Source: Kroppenstedtia eburnea (GTDB lineage: Bacteria; Bacillota; Bacilli; Thermoactinomycetales; DSM-45169). From it: DNA of 64,000 nucleotides. Shown here one piece after another: positions 16,387 to 24,941 of the stretch. The notes under the pieces were generated by a model, which saw only the letters and a list, made by a program, of their open reading frames with translations, did no database searches and was not told the DNA's origin. Each line of letters opens with the position of its first letter. The first letter of the stretch is position 1. The DNA is taken from positions 992,001 to 1,056,000 of the forward strand of contig NZ_CP048103.1 in the NCBI RefSeq assembly GCF_013282215.1, given 5' to 3'. Position numbers and translations under genes: made by a program.

Positions 16387-16836
16387 ATGAGTCAATGGGT
16401 TTTAACCCCCGAGCATTTGTCGCCGATTGAAGATCCTGATTGGAAAGTGATTGAGGAATATTTGACACAGTTGGACGGGGAGAAACGATCCGTCGTCACT
16501 TTAAAAAGAAAGGCCAAGGGAGAATTGATTGTGGGCGGAGGCAATCTGATAGAAAATGAAGCTTTGTATCATGTAGGCTACTCTTATATTGTAGATGATG
16601 AGCTTGAGAGGGAAGAAGAGGAAGAGGGAATTGAGCCAGTTTATGATGGGGACAGGATCTTTCACCTAATAGACCCATCTAAATCTGACAACAAAGAATA
16701 CTTGATTAAGATATCTCAGCTGTCGAATTTGCCCGAAAATATGTGTGTTGATAAACAGATAATGCTTGATGCAGTAAAGTATTTCTACAAATACGAAAAG
16801 CTTCACCCCAAGTTAAATTGGATTGAAGCATCGTAA
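16387..16836 (+). CDS. Imm1-like immunity protein A
   Basis: 149 residues resembling the Imm1 immunity family: WKVIEEYLTQLDGEKRSVVT, then LIVGGGNLIENEALYHVGYS, a poly-Glu loop, and ICLDAVKYF-like C-terminal helix (here MLDAVKYFYKY ending PKLNWIE). The LDG...V.L...GGG pattern is typical. Imm1 proteins usually protect against deaminase-type toxins (known of the family). ATG 16387 follows GGAAGGGG and overlaps the stop of a short frame (ending 16390) that may be another toxin tail. A paralogue lies at 16922. Confidence 0.65.
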   Translation: MSQWVLTPEHLSPIEDPDWKVIEEYLTQLDGEKRSVVTLKRKAKGELIVGGGNLIENEALYHVGYSYIVDDELEREEEEEGIEPVYDGDRIFHLIDPSKSDNKEYLIKISQLSNLPENMCVDKQIMLDAVKYFYKYEKLHPKLNWIEAS

Positions 16837-16864
16837 TTCCCGATTGTTAACCTTTGTCAACATC

Positions 16865-16888
16865 AACGCCCGGAATAGTTGGGCGTTT
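16865..16888 (+). terminator. hairpin terminator
   Basis: AACGCCC (16865-16871) pairs with GGGCGTT (16881-16887), followed by TTGG. It separates the two Imm1-like genes. Confidence 0.6.
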
Positions 16889-16921
16889 TGGGGAGGGAGC
16901 CTTGTTAAAGGTGGTGATCGA

Positions 16922-17299
16922 GTGTTCAAACTGGAGATTGAAAATCAGCGGATCGAAAACCCAACTTGGGAACAAATTGTTGAAGCGATTCAGCAATTAG
17001 ATGGTGATAAGGTTACCCAAATCAGCTTACACTGTGTGGATGTTGGGGCAATGTTTGCCGGTGGTGGAGACAAGATAGAGGAAAGACGCTGCTTGTATAT
17101 AGTAGAATTTTTCAGGGAACCTTTTGATGGAACTTCTCTTACTTTGACCAATCAAAATGCAGACCCAGATGAAGATATTGAATTAACTGTACAGTCTACA
17201 GTACTGCATCCAGCAAATTTGTGTGTTGAGTATGAAGATGTAATCGAAGCATTTGAACACTTTTTCGAACAGAAGTACCCTGATGAAAAAATGTCTTAG
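16922..17299 (+). CDS. Imm1-like immunity protein B
   Basis: 125 residues starting at GTG 16922 with AGGTGGTG upstream; the longer upstream frame runs through a terminator and is not used. Pattern NPTWEQIVEAIQQLDGDKVT, MFAGGGDKIEERRCLYIVEF and CVEYEDVIEAFEHFFEQ matches the Imm1 outline and the neighbour at 16387, though overall similarity is low. No toxin precedes it; an orphan immunity gene in the array. Confidence 0.6.
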   Translation: MFKLEIENQRIENPTWEQIVEAIQQLDGDKVTQISLHCVDVGAMFAGGGDKIEERRCLYIVEFFREPFDGTSLTLTNQNADPDEDIELTVQSTVLHPANLCVEYEDVIEAFEHFFEQKYPDEKMS

Positions 17300-17432
17300 G
17301 AAGACTGACCTCTTCGTTGGAGGGGCGATTGTTACATGGATTTTTGAAACTGCAGGAGCAAACGAACCGTTACTGGAAGCTCTTAAGGAAGTAGGTATCA
17401 AGTACAAAATTATTGAGAAAGACGGGATATAA
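17283..17432 (+). pseudogene. possible orphan toxin tip before the duplicated immunity gene
   Basis: A 49-codon frame with protein-like composition: TDLFVGGAIVTWIFETAGAN, then EPLLEALKEVGIKYKII and stop at 17432. It has no ribosome binding site, overlaps the end of the previous gene and stops one base before the TTG of the next. The layout equals that of a toxin 3' end before its immunity gene. Family not recognised; a small real gene is the alternative. Confidence 0.4.
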
Positions 17433-17873
17433 TTGAGCGACAAAAAAGTACTCAACATAGAAGAGGAGAACGACAACTTTCAATATTGGCTGATGGAAAT
17501 GGGGGATCTTTTAGACGAGTTTGTGGAGGAAATGCCGAGTGAGCTTCAATTGGACTACTCTCCACAATCGCTTCTGCGCCTAGAAGAATGGATCATTTCC
17601 AACTACAAAACCATTCCCGAAATCAAATCAAATAGCGCAATGTTGGACAAACTTGCAAGGTATGTAGGAGAAACCTTCAGAGAAAATATTGGCGGCATAT
17701 GGGAGATCCCATTGGACGATCCCAAGTATGTCTTCTATGGAATTCCGCAGATCGTGTTTAAAGATGAAACTATTTCTCCTATGTGCCCACTGGTCTCCAT
17801 TACTACCTGTGTGGATCGTGGAAGGGGAGATGCTCTTTACAGAGAATATTTGAATAGGACTCGATCTGAGTAA
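17433..17873 (+). CDS. putative immunity protein, copy 2 of a duplicated family
   Basis: 146 residues, nearly identical to the gene at 15048 from the sixth residue on (differences include L/N in the N-terminus, I/V and R/G near the end, M/L in the last helix). DNA identity extends through the following terminator, so the two are a recent duplication or gene-conversion pair. The TTG start directly follows the stop of the preceding toxin-tip remnant. The function as immunity protein is inferred from position; the protein family is not recognised. Confidence 0.65.
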   Translation: MSDKKVLNIEEENDNFQYWLMEMGDLLDEFVEEMPSELQLDYSPQSLLRLEEWIISNYKTIPEIKSNSAMLDKLARYVGETFRENIGGIWEIPLDDPKYVFYGIPQIVFKDETISPMCPLVSITTCVDRGRGDALYREYLNRTRSE

Positions 17874-17881
17874 GTAAATAT

Positions 17882-17908
17882 CCCCCTCCAAAACGGAGGG
17901 GGCTTCTT
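17882..17908 (+). terminator. intrinsic terminator
   Basis: CCCCCTCC (17882-17889) with GGAGGGGG (17895-17902), then CTTCTT. Duplicate of the terminator at 15508. Confidence 0.75.
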
Positions 17909-17913
17909 AATTG

Positions 17914-17961
17914 GGTTCAGGCGGAAGAAAGATATGGGGCGGAGGCGACGAAAAAAGATAA
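17914..17961 (+). pseudogene. orphan toxin tip (second WHH/HNH tail)
   Basis: In-frame GSGGRKIWGGGDEKR and stop. It aligns with TGGREIWGGEEARKGKY at 15700-15756 and with TGGHKFWG of the intact toxin, and again lies directly before a SUKH gene. Only the last ~15 codons of the toxin remain. Confidence 0.5.
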
Positions 17962-17979
17962 TTAAACAGGGGTGTCTTG

Positions 17980-18423
17980 ATGAATATAGAATGGAAATTC
18001 GCAGATGATCCAATTGAGGAATCTGTTATTAAGGGGATTCAGAAAAAACTCGGAATTGCTTTCCCCGAGGATTACATTCAGTGCGCTATCAGGAATCATG
18101 GAGGTTCCCCACGTCCGAAGGTTTATGACTTTTCCGACCGAAAAGAGGCTGTATTTGGCTCCTTGCTCAGTTTTGACGAGCATGAACCTACTTTCATTTT
18201 GGATGTGTACGATGCAATTGGAAAAAGGTTGCCGGACAAGGTGATTCCTTTTGCGGAAGATCCGTTCGGGAATTACCTTTGCTTTGATTTCCGAGATAAA
18301 GAAAGTAATCCAACAGTTGTTTTCTGGGATCACGAGCAACCCAATCGAAAAACATCGTTATCAAAGGTCTGCAACAACTTCACTGAACTGCTAAATAAAC
18401 TGTACAAACCTGACTGGATGTAA
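17980..18423 (+). CDS. SMI1/KNR4 (SUKH) family immunity protein
   Basis: 147 residues with clear SUKH landmarks: KKLGIAFPEDYIQCAIRNHG, VFGSLLSFDEHEPTFIL, VIPFAEDPFGNYLCFDFRD and NPTVVFWDHEQP. The closest relative in the window is the frameshifted gene at 15768. ATG 17980 has AGGGG at 17968-17972. It follows a 15-codon tail of a WHH nuclease, so it is an orphan immunity gene kept after its toxin was lost. Cytoplasmic. Confidence 0.85.
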   Translation: MNIEWKFADDPIEESVIKGIQKKLGIAFPEDYIQCAIRNHGGSPRPKVYDFSDRKEAVFGSLLSFDEHEPTFILDVYDAIGKRLPDKVIPFAEDPFGNYLCFDFRDKESNPTVVFWDHEQPNRKTSLSKVCNNFTELLNKLYKPDWM

Positions 18424-18429
18424 GACCGC

Positions 18430-18452
18430 TGGCCCTCTATGGGCCATTTTTC
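18430..18452 (+). terminator. terminator closing the immunity array
   Basis: TGGCCC (18430-18435) with GGGCCA (18441-18446) followed by TTTTTC. Confidence 0.8.
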
Positions 18453-18531
18453 TTTCCTTAAGGCAAAATTCGGGAAGAAATCAACTTAGAAATCAAAGAG
18501 ATTGAAGCAAATCTTCCACAATGTATAAAAT

Positions 18532-18553
18532 GCCTCCCCACTTGAAGGGAGGC
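18532..18553 (-). terminator. terminator of the restriction-modification operon
   Basis: GCCTCCC (18532-18538) with GGGAGGC (18547-18553); on the minus strand it is followed by ATTTTATAC. It lies just after the endonuclease stop at 18568. Confidence 0.65.
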
Positions 18554-18567
18554 TGAAGGATACTTCT

Positions 18568-19416
18568 TCACAACAACTCATGTCGTACTGCCGCATTCTT
18601 AAGATCTTCCTTGAACCGCTCAAGATGAACGAGTGTATAGATCCCGTCTATGTACTGGTTTTCCCAAAGATTGTAGATGCGTCGTAAGTCTGCTTCCCTA
18701 CGCTTCCATCCTATACCGTCGATAAACGCGAAGACGAATTGTCTAGGCAAACGTACATCCGCAAGCTCCTCGATCTCACGGACAGCATCCGACAATTTAC
18801 TACCGGTTGAATTAAACCCCTTTGCCGCCCCCACAATAAGTGGATTATTTTCCCCCGGAATTGCGAGATCAAAAGGAGCTGTATTACCCCCTCGGCCCGT
18901 AAATCTCCCCCGCATACTACAAGACAGGCCAAGATTCTTTACAATTTCCTCGATCTGATCTTCTAAATCACGCCCCTGACCCTGAGCACTGGTGGCGGAT
19001 CTGCTTGACCAGAGATAACGTTCCAGCAAAACATCATTGAAAGTCCATTCCTTGCTGAGCTGTTCTTTTAACCTTTCAATCAGGTTAAATTGTTCAAGCA
19101 TGGAAATAACTCGTTGTGGTTCCTTCCTTGAAATCTTCACCCAACCACCCGTACCCAACCTATGAGTTAGTTGTCCTCGTAACTTTTCTCGACCCAGACC
19201 AACACAACTCGCTAAGATTGGAACGGCATCCGGTTCTTTTTGAATTAAAGTACAAAGATTGTCCTCTGTAATATCGTCCAAGTTCGACAGATCCTCGACT
19301 ATCGTATTAATTTGCTCTTTTAGCTCGATAAATTCGTCCAAGTTTCCGTTATTCTGTTTCACCATCGAAAGATCAGAGAGTGACCCAAGCAAGTCATTGT
19401 ATGATATTAGATCCAT
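18568..19416 (-). CDS. type II restriction endonuclease (DpnII-like)
   Basis: 282 residues. The C-terminal third looks like a PD-(D/E)XK nuclease core: RGRFTGRGGNTAPFDLAIPG followed by PLIVGAAKGF, then QFVFAFIDGIGWKRREADLR. This resembles DpnII-type enzymes, with PFDLAIPG...VGAAKG as the likely active site (Asp, then a degenerate E/QxK strand). The N-terminal half is helical. I chose ATG 19416 (GGTGAGGGG upstream), 7 bp after the methylase stop; an earlier start at 19509 would lie inside the methylase gene. The pair forms a restriction-modification operon, methylase first. Recognition sequence unknown. Confidence 0.68.
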   Translation of the reverse strand: MDLISYNDLLGSLSDLSMVKQNNGNLDEFIELKEQINTIVEDLSNLDDITEDNLCTLIQKEPDAVPILASCVGLGREKLRGQLTHRLGTGGWVKISRKEPQRVISMLEQFNLIERLKEQLSKEWTFNDVLLERYLWSSRSATSAQGQGRDLEDQIEEIVKNLGLSCSMRGRFTGRGGNTAPFDLAIPGENNPLIVGAAKGFNSTGSKLSDAVREIEELADVRLPRQFVFAFIDGIGWKRREADLRRIYNLWENQYIDGIYTLVHLERFKEDLKNAAVRHELL

Positions 19417-19423
19417 AAACCCC

Positions 19424-20476
19424 TCACCTTGCAATAAAGATATATTCGCTGACCTTACGGCGTTGTGCGGCTGAATGTGTACCAAAAGAATACACATGAG
19501 GAACCTCATGAACTTCTACGTGTTGCTTTTCCTCACGTATAATCTCCAGAATCTCGTCCTTGCTCGGGACAGAATTGGAACTGTAAGAGAGGACAATTAC
19601 GCTTTTTCTAAATTGGTGAACCAACTCCCTCAGCGCGTCTTTGATAGTGCGTTTATAAGAAAATGGAGTGAATCGTTTCTCCAGTTTCTTCGTTTTGGTG
19701 TTCTCAAGGATTTTCTGGCCACGCCAATAAACGGAAAGACCCTCCAAGAAATGATACCTTTTGATGTAGCAGTTATCATCTTTTGGCGGTGCGTAGGGTG
19801 GATCAAGATAAACAAGGTCATAATCAGCGGGGTCAATATCAAAAACGTCGCTACATAAGGCTTTATTTTTCTGCCCATTATCAAAGACGACGCTGTTGTA
19901 CTCCTCGACCGCCTCCAAAAACAAATCCCTCAGAGGTAAGCGGAGATTCCTCCGCCCATCGTCGTATCTAAACGTGGTAATAGTAAATACACCCCTCGGC
20001 TGTTTACGTGCAGAGGCCAGACAGAGTGCGGCTATGGCTAATTCCTTCTTGTAGACAGGAAGGCCCTCGATATTAGACCACGCGGAATCGAGAAATTCAT
20101 GATCCTCCTGTGGAAAATACAAGCCCTCAAAAGTACGTTGGATAAAATCTCGTCCATCTACATTTCCAGCTAAGATCAATTCAACATCTTCAGGATCAAG
20201 GGTTACACCTGGGTTTTCGATTACGGCTTTGGCAACTGTCGAGGAGAAGTTTAGGAAATCATTAGATGTAGTCCGTTTGCCCATTACTTTTAAAGCATAA
20301 CCAACTACTCCACTCCCCGAAAAGGCATCCAATGCAGATTCAAATGGAATCTCTGCAAATTTATCCACCAGATATGGAACAACTTTGTATTTTGATCCCA
20401 TGTACCGCAAACGTGGATAGGGTTCAATTTTCCTGTTCACATTTTCGGTTACAACAGACTTCTCTAATATAGCCAT
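19424..20476 (-). CDS. DNA adenine methyltransferase (D12 class)
   Basis: 350 residues. RYMGSKYK at 24-31 and DAFSGSGVVGYALK (50-63) form the AdoMet-binding motif I, and LVYLDPPYAPP around DPPY 225-228 is the catalytic motif IV of N6-adenine methylases. The order (binding motif before DPPY) fits the Dam/D12-like alpha group. A target-recognition region probably lies at 90-200. It protects host DNA against the endonuclease encoded directly downstream. AT-rich, in the accessory island. Weak ribosome binding site before ATG 20476. Confidence 0.85.
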   Translation of the reverse strand: MAILEKSVVTENVNRKIEPYPRLRYMGSKYKVVPYLVDKFAEIPFESALDAFSGSGVVGYALKVMGKRTTSNDFLNFSSTVAKAVIENPGVTLDPEDVELILAGNVDGRDFIQRTFEGLYFPQEDHEFLDSAWSNIEGLPVYKKELAIAALCLASARKQPRGVFTITTFRYDDGRRNLRLPLRDLFLEAVEEYNSVVFDNGQKNKALCSDVFDIDPADYDLVYLDPPYAPPKDDNCYIKRYHFLEGLSVYWRGQKILENTKTKKLEKRFTPFSYKRTIKDALRELVHQFRKSVIVLSYSSNSVPSKDEILEIIREEKQHVEVHEVPHVYSFGTHSAAQRRKVSEYIFIAR

Positions 20477-20671
20477 TGTTATGCACTACCTCTCTTCTGG
20501 CTTACCTTTCGACATTCGAAATACGAAATTCTCGCCTTAGACTAAACCATTAATCCAAGCGATATTTGTTGGGTTGGGCTTATTTTATCATACATATACA
20601 TGGTAGGCACATTCGTTCTCTTAAAATCTTTTCACAGTCACAATGATGGGAAAGTGATTGTAAGTGTCTGA

Positions 20672-20741
20672 CTTTCGAATAATAAAAAAGTTTTTCTTTA
20701 TTTGTTGTTGTGAATGGTCTATAATACTATTGATGGGTATT
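20672..20741 (+). promoter_or_regulatory. promoter block of quorum-sensing cassette 2
   Basis: TATAAT (20720-20725) with TTTATT 17 bp upstream and the same AT-rich upstream block as at 10956-11025. Conserved up to the GATGGGTATTT downstream of the -10. Confidence 0.6.
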
Positions 20742-20762
20742 TTTGAGAGGAGGAATTAGAAA

Positions 20763-22090
20763 ATGCTGAATGCCCAAGAGATGGGTGAAATCATCAGAAA
20801 AGTACGTAAGGAAAAAGGGCTGAGATTGCAAGAACTCGCAGATAACAACATTTCACCTGCGACAATCAGTAACATTGAGCGGGGAAGATCTGGGGTCAAA
20901 TTCGATAAGATCGAGTATCTTTTTGAGAAGCTTGACATTCATATGGACAAGCTCACAGAGTTGCTGCATAAAGACAAATCAGAGACACAAGAACTTGAAA
21001 ACAAACTCTTTGTAATTGAGACCAAGCGTGACATAGGGATGGAAGAAGAGGCCTTAGAAGAAGTTGAAGGGAATCAATCTCCCTCATGATCATCAGTATG
21101 CGGCGACGGTTTCTTATCTAATGGGGAAATGCTATGTATCATTAGGGAAACTGTCCCGTGCCGAACGCTATCTGTACGAGGCTATTCGCCTGTCAAAGAA
21201 TCACCCATATGGCACCAGATCAAATATCGAGGCAGACGCATTTAACTATCTTGCTATTTGCAGTTACAGACAAGATGAGATCGAAAGAGCTCGCCTATAC
21301 AAACAGCGGGATTGATGCTTTTAACCCAGAGGGTGAACGAGGAGAATTGATTCATATTCTTCAGGTAAATAGGGTCAATTATCTGAAGAATATCGGCAAA
21401 ATCACAGACGCTCTTCGCGAGATTGATCAAATGTGGGATGACATCGATGTAATTGATCAACCCAAAGTAGTTCTCAACATCTACGAATTGAGAGCTGATC
21501 TATGTATCATGTTGGGAATGTATGAAGAGGCAATTGAGTATGCCAAAGAGGGGTTAAAAAAGGCAAGAGCGTGTCACCAGTATGAAGATATGTTTTACTT
21601 GTTCACTTCATTGGGACATGCATGCCTTAGAGACAAAAGGTTGGATGATGCAGAAGAGAACCTTAAAATGGCACTCAATTTGAGTCAATATACTAAGAAC
21701 AGAGGTGTCCTCTTAAGCACCTACACATATCTTGGGTCTCTGTACCTTCAGCAAGATAAATACAAGGAAGCAGAAAATGCTCTCTCAGAAGCTATACAGA
21801 TTGGAGATGCACATAAAAGCGCAGTAAGACTCGTAGACACATACATCACCTATGGTGAACTACTTCATAAACAGGGGAATTATCAAAAAGCGAGTGGATA
21901 TCACCGAAAAGCAATTGAACTTGCTCGTAAATGTAATAATAGACAGAAAGAACACAAGGCAATGTTTCTACTTAGTAAAAGCTTGGAGAAAACTGACGAA
22001 AAGGAATTCAACGAGTGCATGAAGAATATGTATAAGCTGCAGGAACAAATTTACGAAGAGGAGGAGCACGAAATTGCGCAAAGTGTCTAA
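20763..22090 (+). pseudogene. XRE-TPR regulator of cassette 2 with two frameshifts
   Basis: Paralogue of the regulator at 11069. The HTH (MGEIIRKVRKEKGLRLQELA, ISPATISNIERG) is intact. The frame breaks near 21071 (an extra G in GAAGGGAATC; GGA ATC would give EVEGINLP) and again near 21292 (loss of one CT from CTCTCGCC; restoring it gives ERALAYTNSG). The paralogue aligns through both breaks. The TPR part (21300-22090) is otherwise intact: FNPEGERGELIHILQ and later repeats. As written the product is a 108-residue HTH fragment. Start ATG 20763 has GAGGAGG upstream. A natural pseudogene seems likely because one break is a two-base loss outside a homopolymer. Confidence 0.75.
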
Positions 22091-22220
22091 AATAGTTACT
22101 ATCTGTATGGCCGTGGCTTTTGTTTTTGTTGCTACAGTTGGTTTATCCGACGTGACGAATCAACGGGTTGAGAATGAAAAGTCTGCGGCAGTTCAAGCAA
22201 GAGACCCCATTGAAAGTTGA
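22074..22220 (+). CDS. Phr/NprX-like signal peptide precursor 2
   Basis: A 48-residue precursor starting at TTG 22074 (GAGGAGG upstream), overlapping the end of the regulator as in cassette 1. Charged start (MRKVSK), hydrophobic core [18 protein letters not shown], hydrophilic tail ending QARDPIES. Its C-terminus has the same basic-acidic-Pro character as SKDNPVGS of peptide 1 but a different sequence, so the two cassettes should have different specificity. The peptide gene is intact although its regulator is broken. Confidence 0.7.
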   Translation: MRKVSKIVTICMAVAFVFVATVGLSDVTNQRVENEKSAAVQARDPIES

Positions 22221-22284
22221 CACGTCGGAGTACAAATCTCTGCCAAATCGAGAATGCACTCAATTAAATCTCTTCCAGCAATTC

Positions 22285-22317
22285 AGGACAACCGATTGGG
22301 TTTGTCCGTTTTTTTAT
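22285..22317 (+). terminator. terminator after cassette 2
   Basis: GGACAA (22286-22291) with TTGTCC (22302-22307), then a G and a T7 run. Confidence 0.75.
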
Positions 22318-22359
22318 TACATAGATCAGGTACCCATAAACCTGACTCATGGTCATTTT

Positions 22360-22388
22360 TTGGATTGGCCTCCCCTTGTGTATATAAT
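22360..22388 (+). promoter_or_regulatory. promoter of the yyaL-like gene
   Basis: TTGGAT (22360-22365), 17-bp spacer and TATAAT (22383-22388), 35 bp before the TTG start. Confidence 0.65.
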
Positions 22389-22422
22389 GTACGTACCTTT
22401 AGCGAAACGGGAGGTTGAAAAA

Positions 22423-24495
22423 TTGTCCAATCACGAAGGTCGTGAACCGAACCGGCTGATTCAAGAAAAATCCCCCTATCTGCTGCAACACGCATACAAT
22501 CCGGTGGATTGGTATCCCTGGAGTGATGCGGCGTTTGCGAAGGCGAGGAAGGAGGATAAGCCAATTTTTCTCTCCATCGGGTACTCCACCTGCCACTGGT
22601 GTCATGTGATGGAGCGGGAATCCTTTGAGGATGTGGAGGTGGCCCAACTCCTCAACCGGGAATACATCGCGATCAAGGTGGATCGGGAGGAGCGGCCGGA
22701 TGTGGACAATATCTATATGTCCGTCTGCCAGGCGCTGACGGGACATGGGGGATGGCCGCTCACGATCATCATGACCCCGGAGAAGGAGCCCTTTTTTGCC
22801 GGCACCTATTTCCCCAAACAAGCAGTGCAGGGGATGCAGGGGTTGATGGAGATCCTGGGACAAGTGGCCCGGGCCTGGCGGGAGGAGCGGGAGCAGGTGC
22901 TGGATGCAGGCCGGAAAATCACCCGGGCGGTGCAAACCCAATTGAAGGTGAGCGAGTCGGGGGATTTGGGGAAGGAGGAGCTGGCGGAGGCTTATCGCCA
23001 GTTTAAGTCCACCTATGACCCCCAGTACGGAGGATTCGGGACTGCGCCCAAATTCCCACGACCCCATGATTTGCTGTTTCTGTTGCGGTATTGGAAAGAA
23101 AGCGGGGAGCCCTTTGCCCTGTCCATGGTGGAGGAGACCCTGAACGGGATGCGGCGGGGCGGAATCTATGACCATGTGGGATTCGGGTTTGCCCGGTACT
23201 CGGTGGATCGGGAATGGTTGGTTCCCCACTTTGAGAAAATGTTGTACGACAATGCCCTCTTGGCCTATGCATATCTGGAAGCCTACCAAGTCACAAAGAA
23301 GGATGCTTACGCCGGAACGGCCCGGGAGATTTTCACCTATGTGTTGCGGGGTATGACCTCACCGGAAGGGGGGTTCTACTCCGCTGAAGATGCCGATTCG
23401 GAAGGGGAGGAAGGCAAGTTTTACGTCTGGAATCCTTCAGAGGTGAAAGAGGTGCTGGGGGAAGAGGCGGGGGAGCTCTTTTGTGAGTGCTATGATATCA
23501 CTCCCCATGGAAATTTTGAACAGAAGAGGAGTATCCCCAACCGGATCCACTCCTCTTTGGAGGAGATTGCGGATCGGAGAGGTCGGGATGTCGAAGAGCT
23601 CCGGGAGCAGCTGGAGGTGTCCCGGGAGAAGCTGTTTCGGGCCCGGGAGGAACGGGTTCATCCCCACAAGGATGACAAAATCCTCACTTCCTGGAATGGA
23701 TTGATGATTGCCGCTCTCGCCAAGGGGGCCCGGGTCCTGGGGGATGAGAGCTATGCCGAAGCGGCGGAGAAAGCGGCTTCCTTCATCCTGGAACGGCTGC
23801 GGGATGAGAAGGGACGGCTCCTCGCCCGCTACCGGGACGGGGAGGCGGCGATCCCGGGCTATGTGGATGATTATGCTTTTCTCGTCTGGGGACTGATCGA
23901 GCTGTATGAGGCGACGTTCCGGCCCCGTTATCTGAAGTCCGCTTTGGAGTTGACCCGGGAGATGCTGGAGCTGTTCAGGGACGAAGAGGAGGGCGGACTG
24001 TATTTCACCGGTCGGGATGCGGAAAAGTTGTTGACCCGGACCAAGGAAGTGTACGACGGGGCCGTGCCTTCGGGGAACTCCGTCGCTGCCCTCAACCTGG
24101 CCCGTCTCGCCCGGCTCACGGGAGACACCGGGCTTCGGGAGCAGGCGGATCGACAGATCCGGGCTTTTGCGGGATCGGTCGGCCAAGCCCCCACCGCCTT
24201 CAGCTTTTTCTTAACCGCAGTGCAGTTTTTCCTGGGGACACCCAAGGAGATCGTCATCGCCGGTCCCGACGGGGATCATGATACGGAATTGATGATCCGG
24301 CGGGTACAGCAGGCTTTTTTGCCTGAGGCGGTCCTCCTTTATAAACCTGAGGGAAAGGGAGAGGAAGTAACCCAACTGGTCCCTTTTCTCGCTGAACAGG
24401 GCGCCATCCAGGGTCGGGCCACCGCCTATGTCTGTGAAAACTACGCCTGTATGGCTCCGGCCACGACACTGGAGGAGTTGGCAGAGCGGCTCTGA
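22423..24495 (+). CDS. YyaL-like thioredoxin/glycosidase-fold protein (DUF255)
   Basis: About 690 residues, the usual length of YyaL/SSP411 proteins. Residues 10-170 are a thioredoxin-like domain with [20 protein letters not shown] and the redox motif CHWC (57-60), then an (alpha/alpha)6 domain: [40 protein letters not shown] and the [20 protein letters not shown] motif. Cytoplasmic, true activity unknown; a role in redox or sugar chemistry is proposed for the family. TTG 22423 has GGGAGG (22409-22414) at 8 bp; the frame further upstream covers the promoter and is not used. GC-rich, so the AT-rich island ends before it. Confidence 0.88.
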   Translation: MSNHEGREPNRLIQEKSPYLLQHAYNPVDWYPWSDAAFAKARKEDKPIFLSIGYSTCHWCHVMERESFEDVEVAQLLNREYIAIKVDREERPDVDNIYMSVCQALTGHGGWPLTIIMTPEKEPFFAGTYFPKQAVQGMQGLMEILGQVARAWREEREQVLDAGRKITRAVQTQLKVSESGDLGKEELAEAYRQFKSTYDPQYGGFGTAPKFPRPHDLLFLLRYWKESGEPFALSMVEETLNGMRRGGIYDHVGFGFARYSVDREWLVPHFEKMLYDNALLAYAYLEAYQVTKKDAYAGTAREIFTYVLRGMTSPEGGFYSAEDADSEGEEGKFYVWNPSEVKEVLGEEAGELFCECYDITPHGNFEQKRSIPNRIHSSLEEIADRRGRDVEELREQLEVSREKLFRAREERVHPHKDDKILTSWNGLMIAALAKGARVLGDESYAEAAEKAASFILERLRDEKGRLLARYRDGEAAIPGYVDDYAFLVWGLIELYEATFRPRYLKSALELTREMLELFRDEEEGGLYFTGRDAEKLLTRTKEVYDGAVPSGNSVAALNLARLARLTGDTGLREQADRQIRAFAGSVGQAPTAFSFFLTAVQFFLGTPKEIVIAGPDGDHDTELMIRRVQQAFLPEAVLLYKPEGKGEEVTQLVPFLAEQGAIQGRATAYVCENYACMAPATTLEELAERL

Positions 24496-24577
24496 AGTGG
24501 AAAACACCGGTGGACAGCCTCTTCTCTGGCATCCGCCGGTGTTCGTGATGAAAAGGAACGTTCCGGACCGTTCCTTT

Positions 24578-24766
24578 TCACTGGCAGGTAAGATCATTTC
24601 CGATTCTCTCCCCTGCGGTTGAACTTTGCGTCCCCAGATCTTTCCCGTGCGGGGTGATCTTGTCACTGCCGCAAAACCAGCAGAGGTCGGCGGGATATTC
24701 CGTCATCAGAAACCGGCCGCCGCACTTTTTACAGTGGTACTCCACGGGGAGAAATCGCTTGTTCAC
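24578..24766 (-). CDS. small zinc-ribbon protein
   Basis: 62 residues with two CxxC pairs (YHCKKCGGRF and LCWFCGSDKI) about 15 residues apart, a typical zinc ribbon, followed by a disordered tail. GGAGG lies before the ATG at 24766. Probably a small metal-binding or nucleic-acid-binding accessory protein; no known family name. The hairpin at 24503-24544 (AACACCGG...CCGGTGTT) may end the convergent upstream gene. Confidence 0.55.
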   Translation of the reverse strand: MNKRFLPVEYHCKKCGGRFLMTEYPADLCWFCGSDKITPHGKDLGTQSSTAGERIGNDLTCQ

Positions 24767-24941
24767 TTGGGTCCTCCTTTCAAAAACAGATGATACTATC
24801 TATAGCCGGATCTATGAAAAACGTGCCGATTTTGTGCGAGAATCATGGAAACCCCGTTGATCCTTCACCCCCAACCGGAGTAACATGGAAGTGTGAATAC
24901 ATATTTTTGTATTCCAGGAAAGGACCATGAGGAGGTTGGGG

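Noticed and set aside
22388-22397. TGTACGTACC at the yyaL promoter resembles an AraR operator
   Set aside because: Single imperfect copy overlapping a -10 box, with no arabinose link for the gene. Probably chance.
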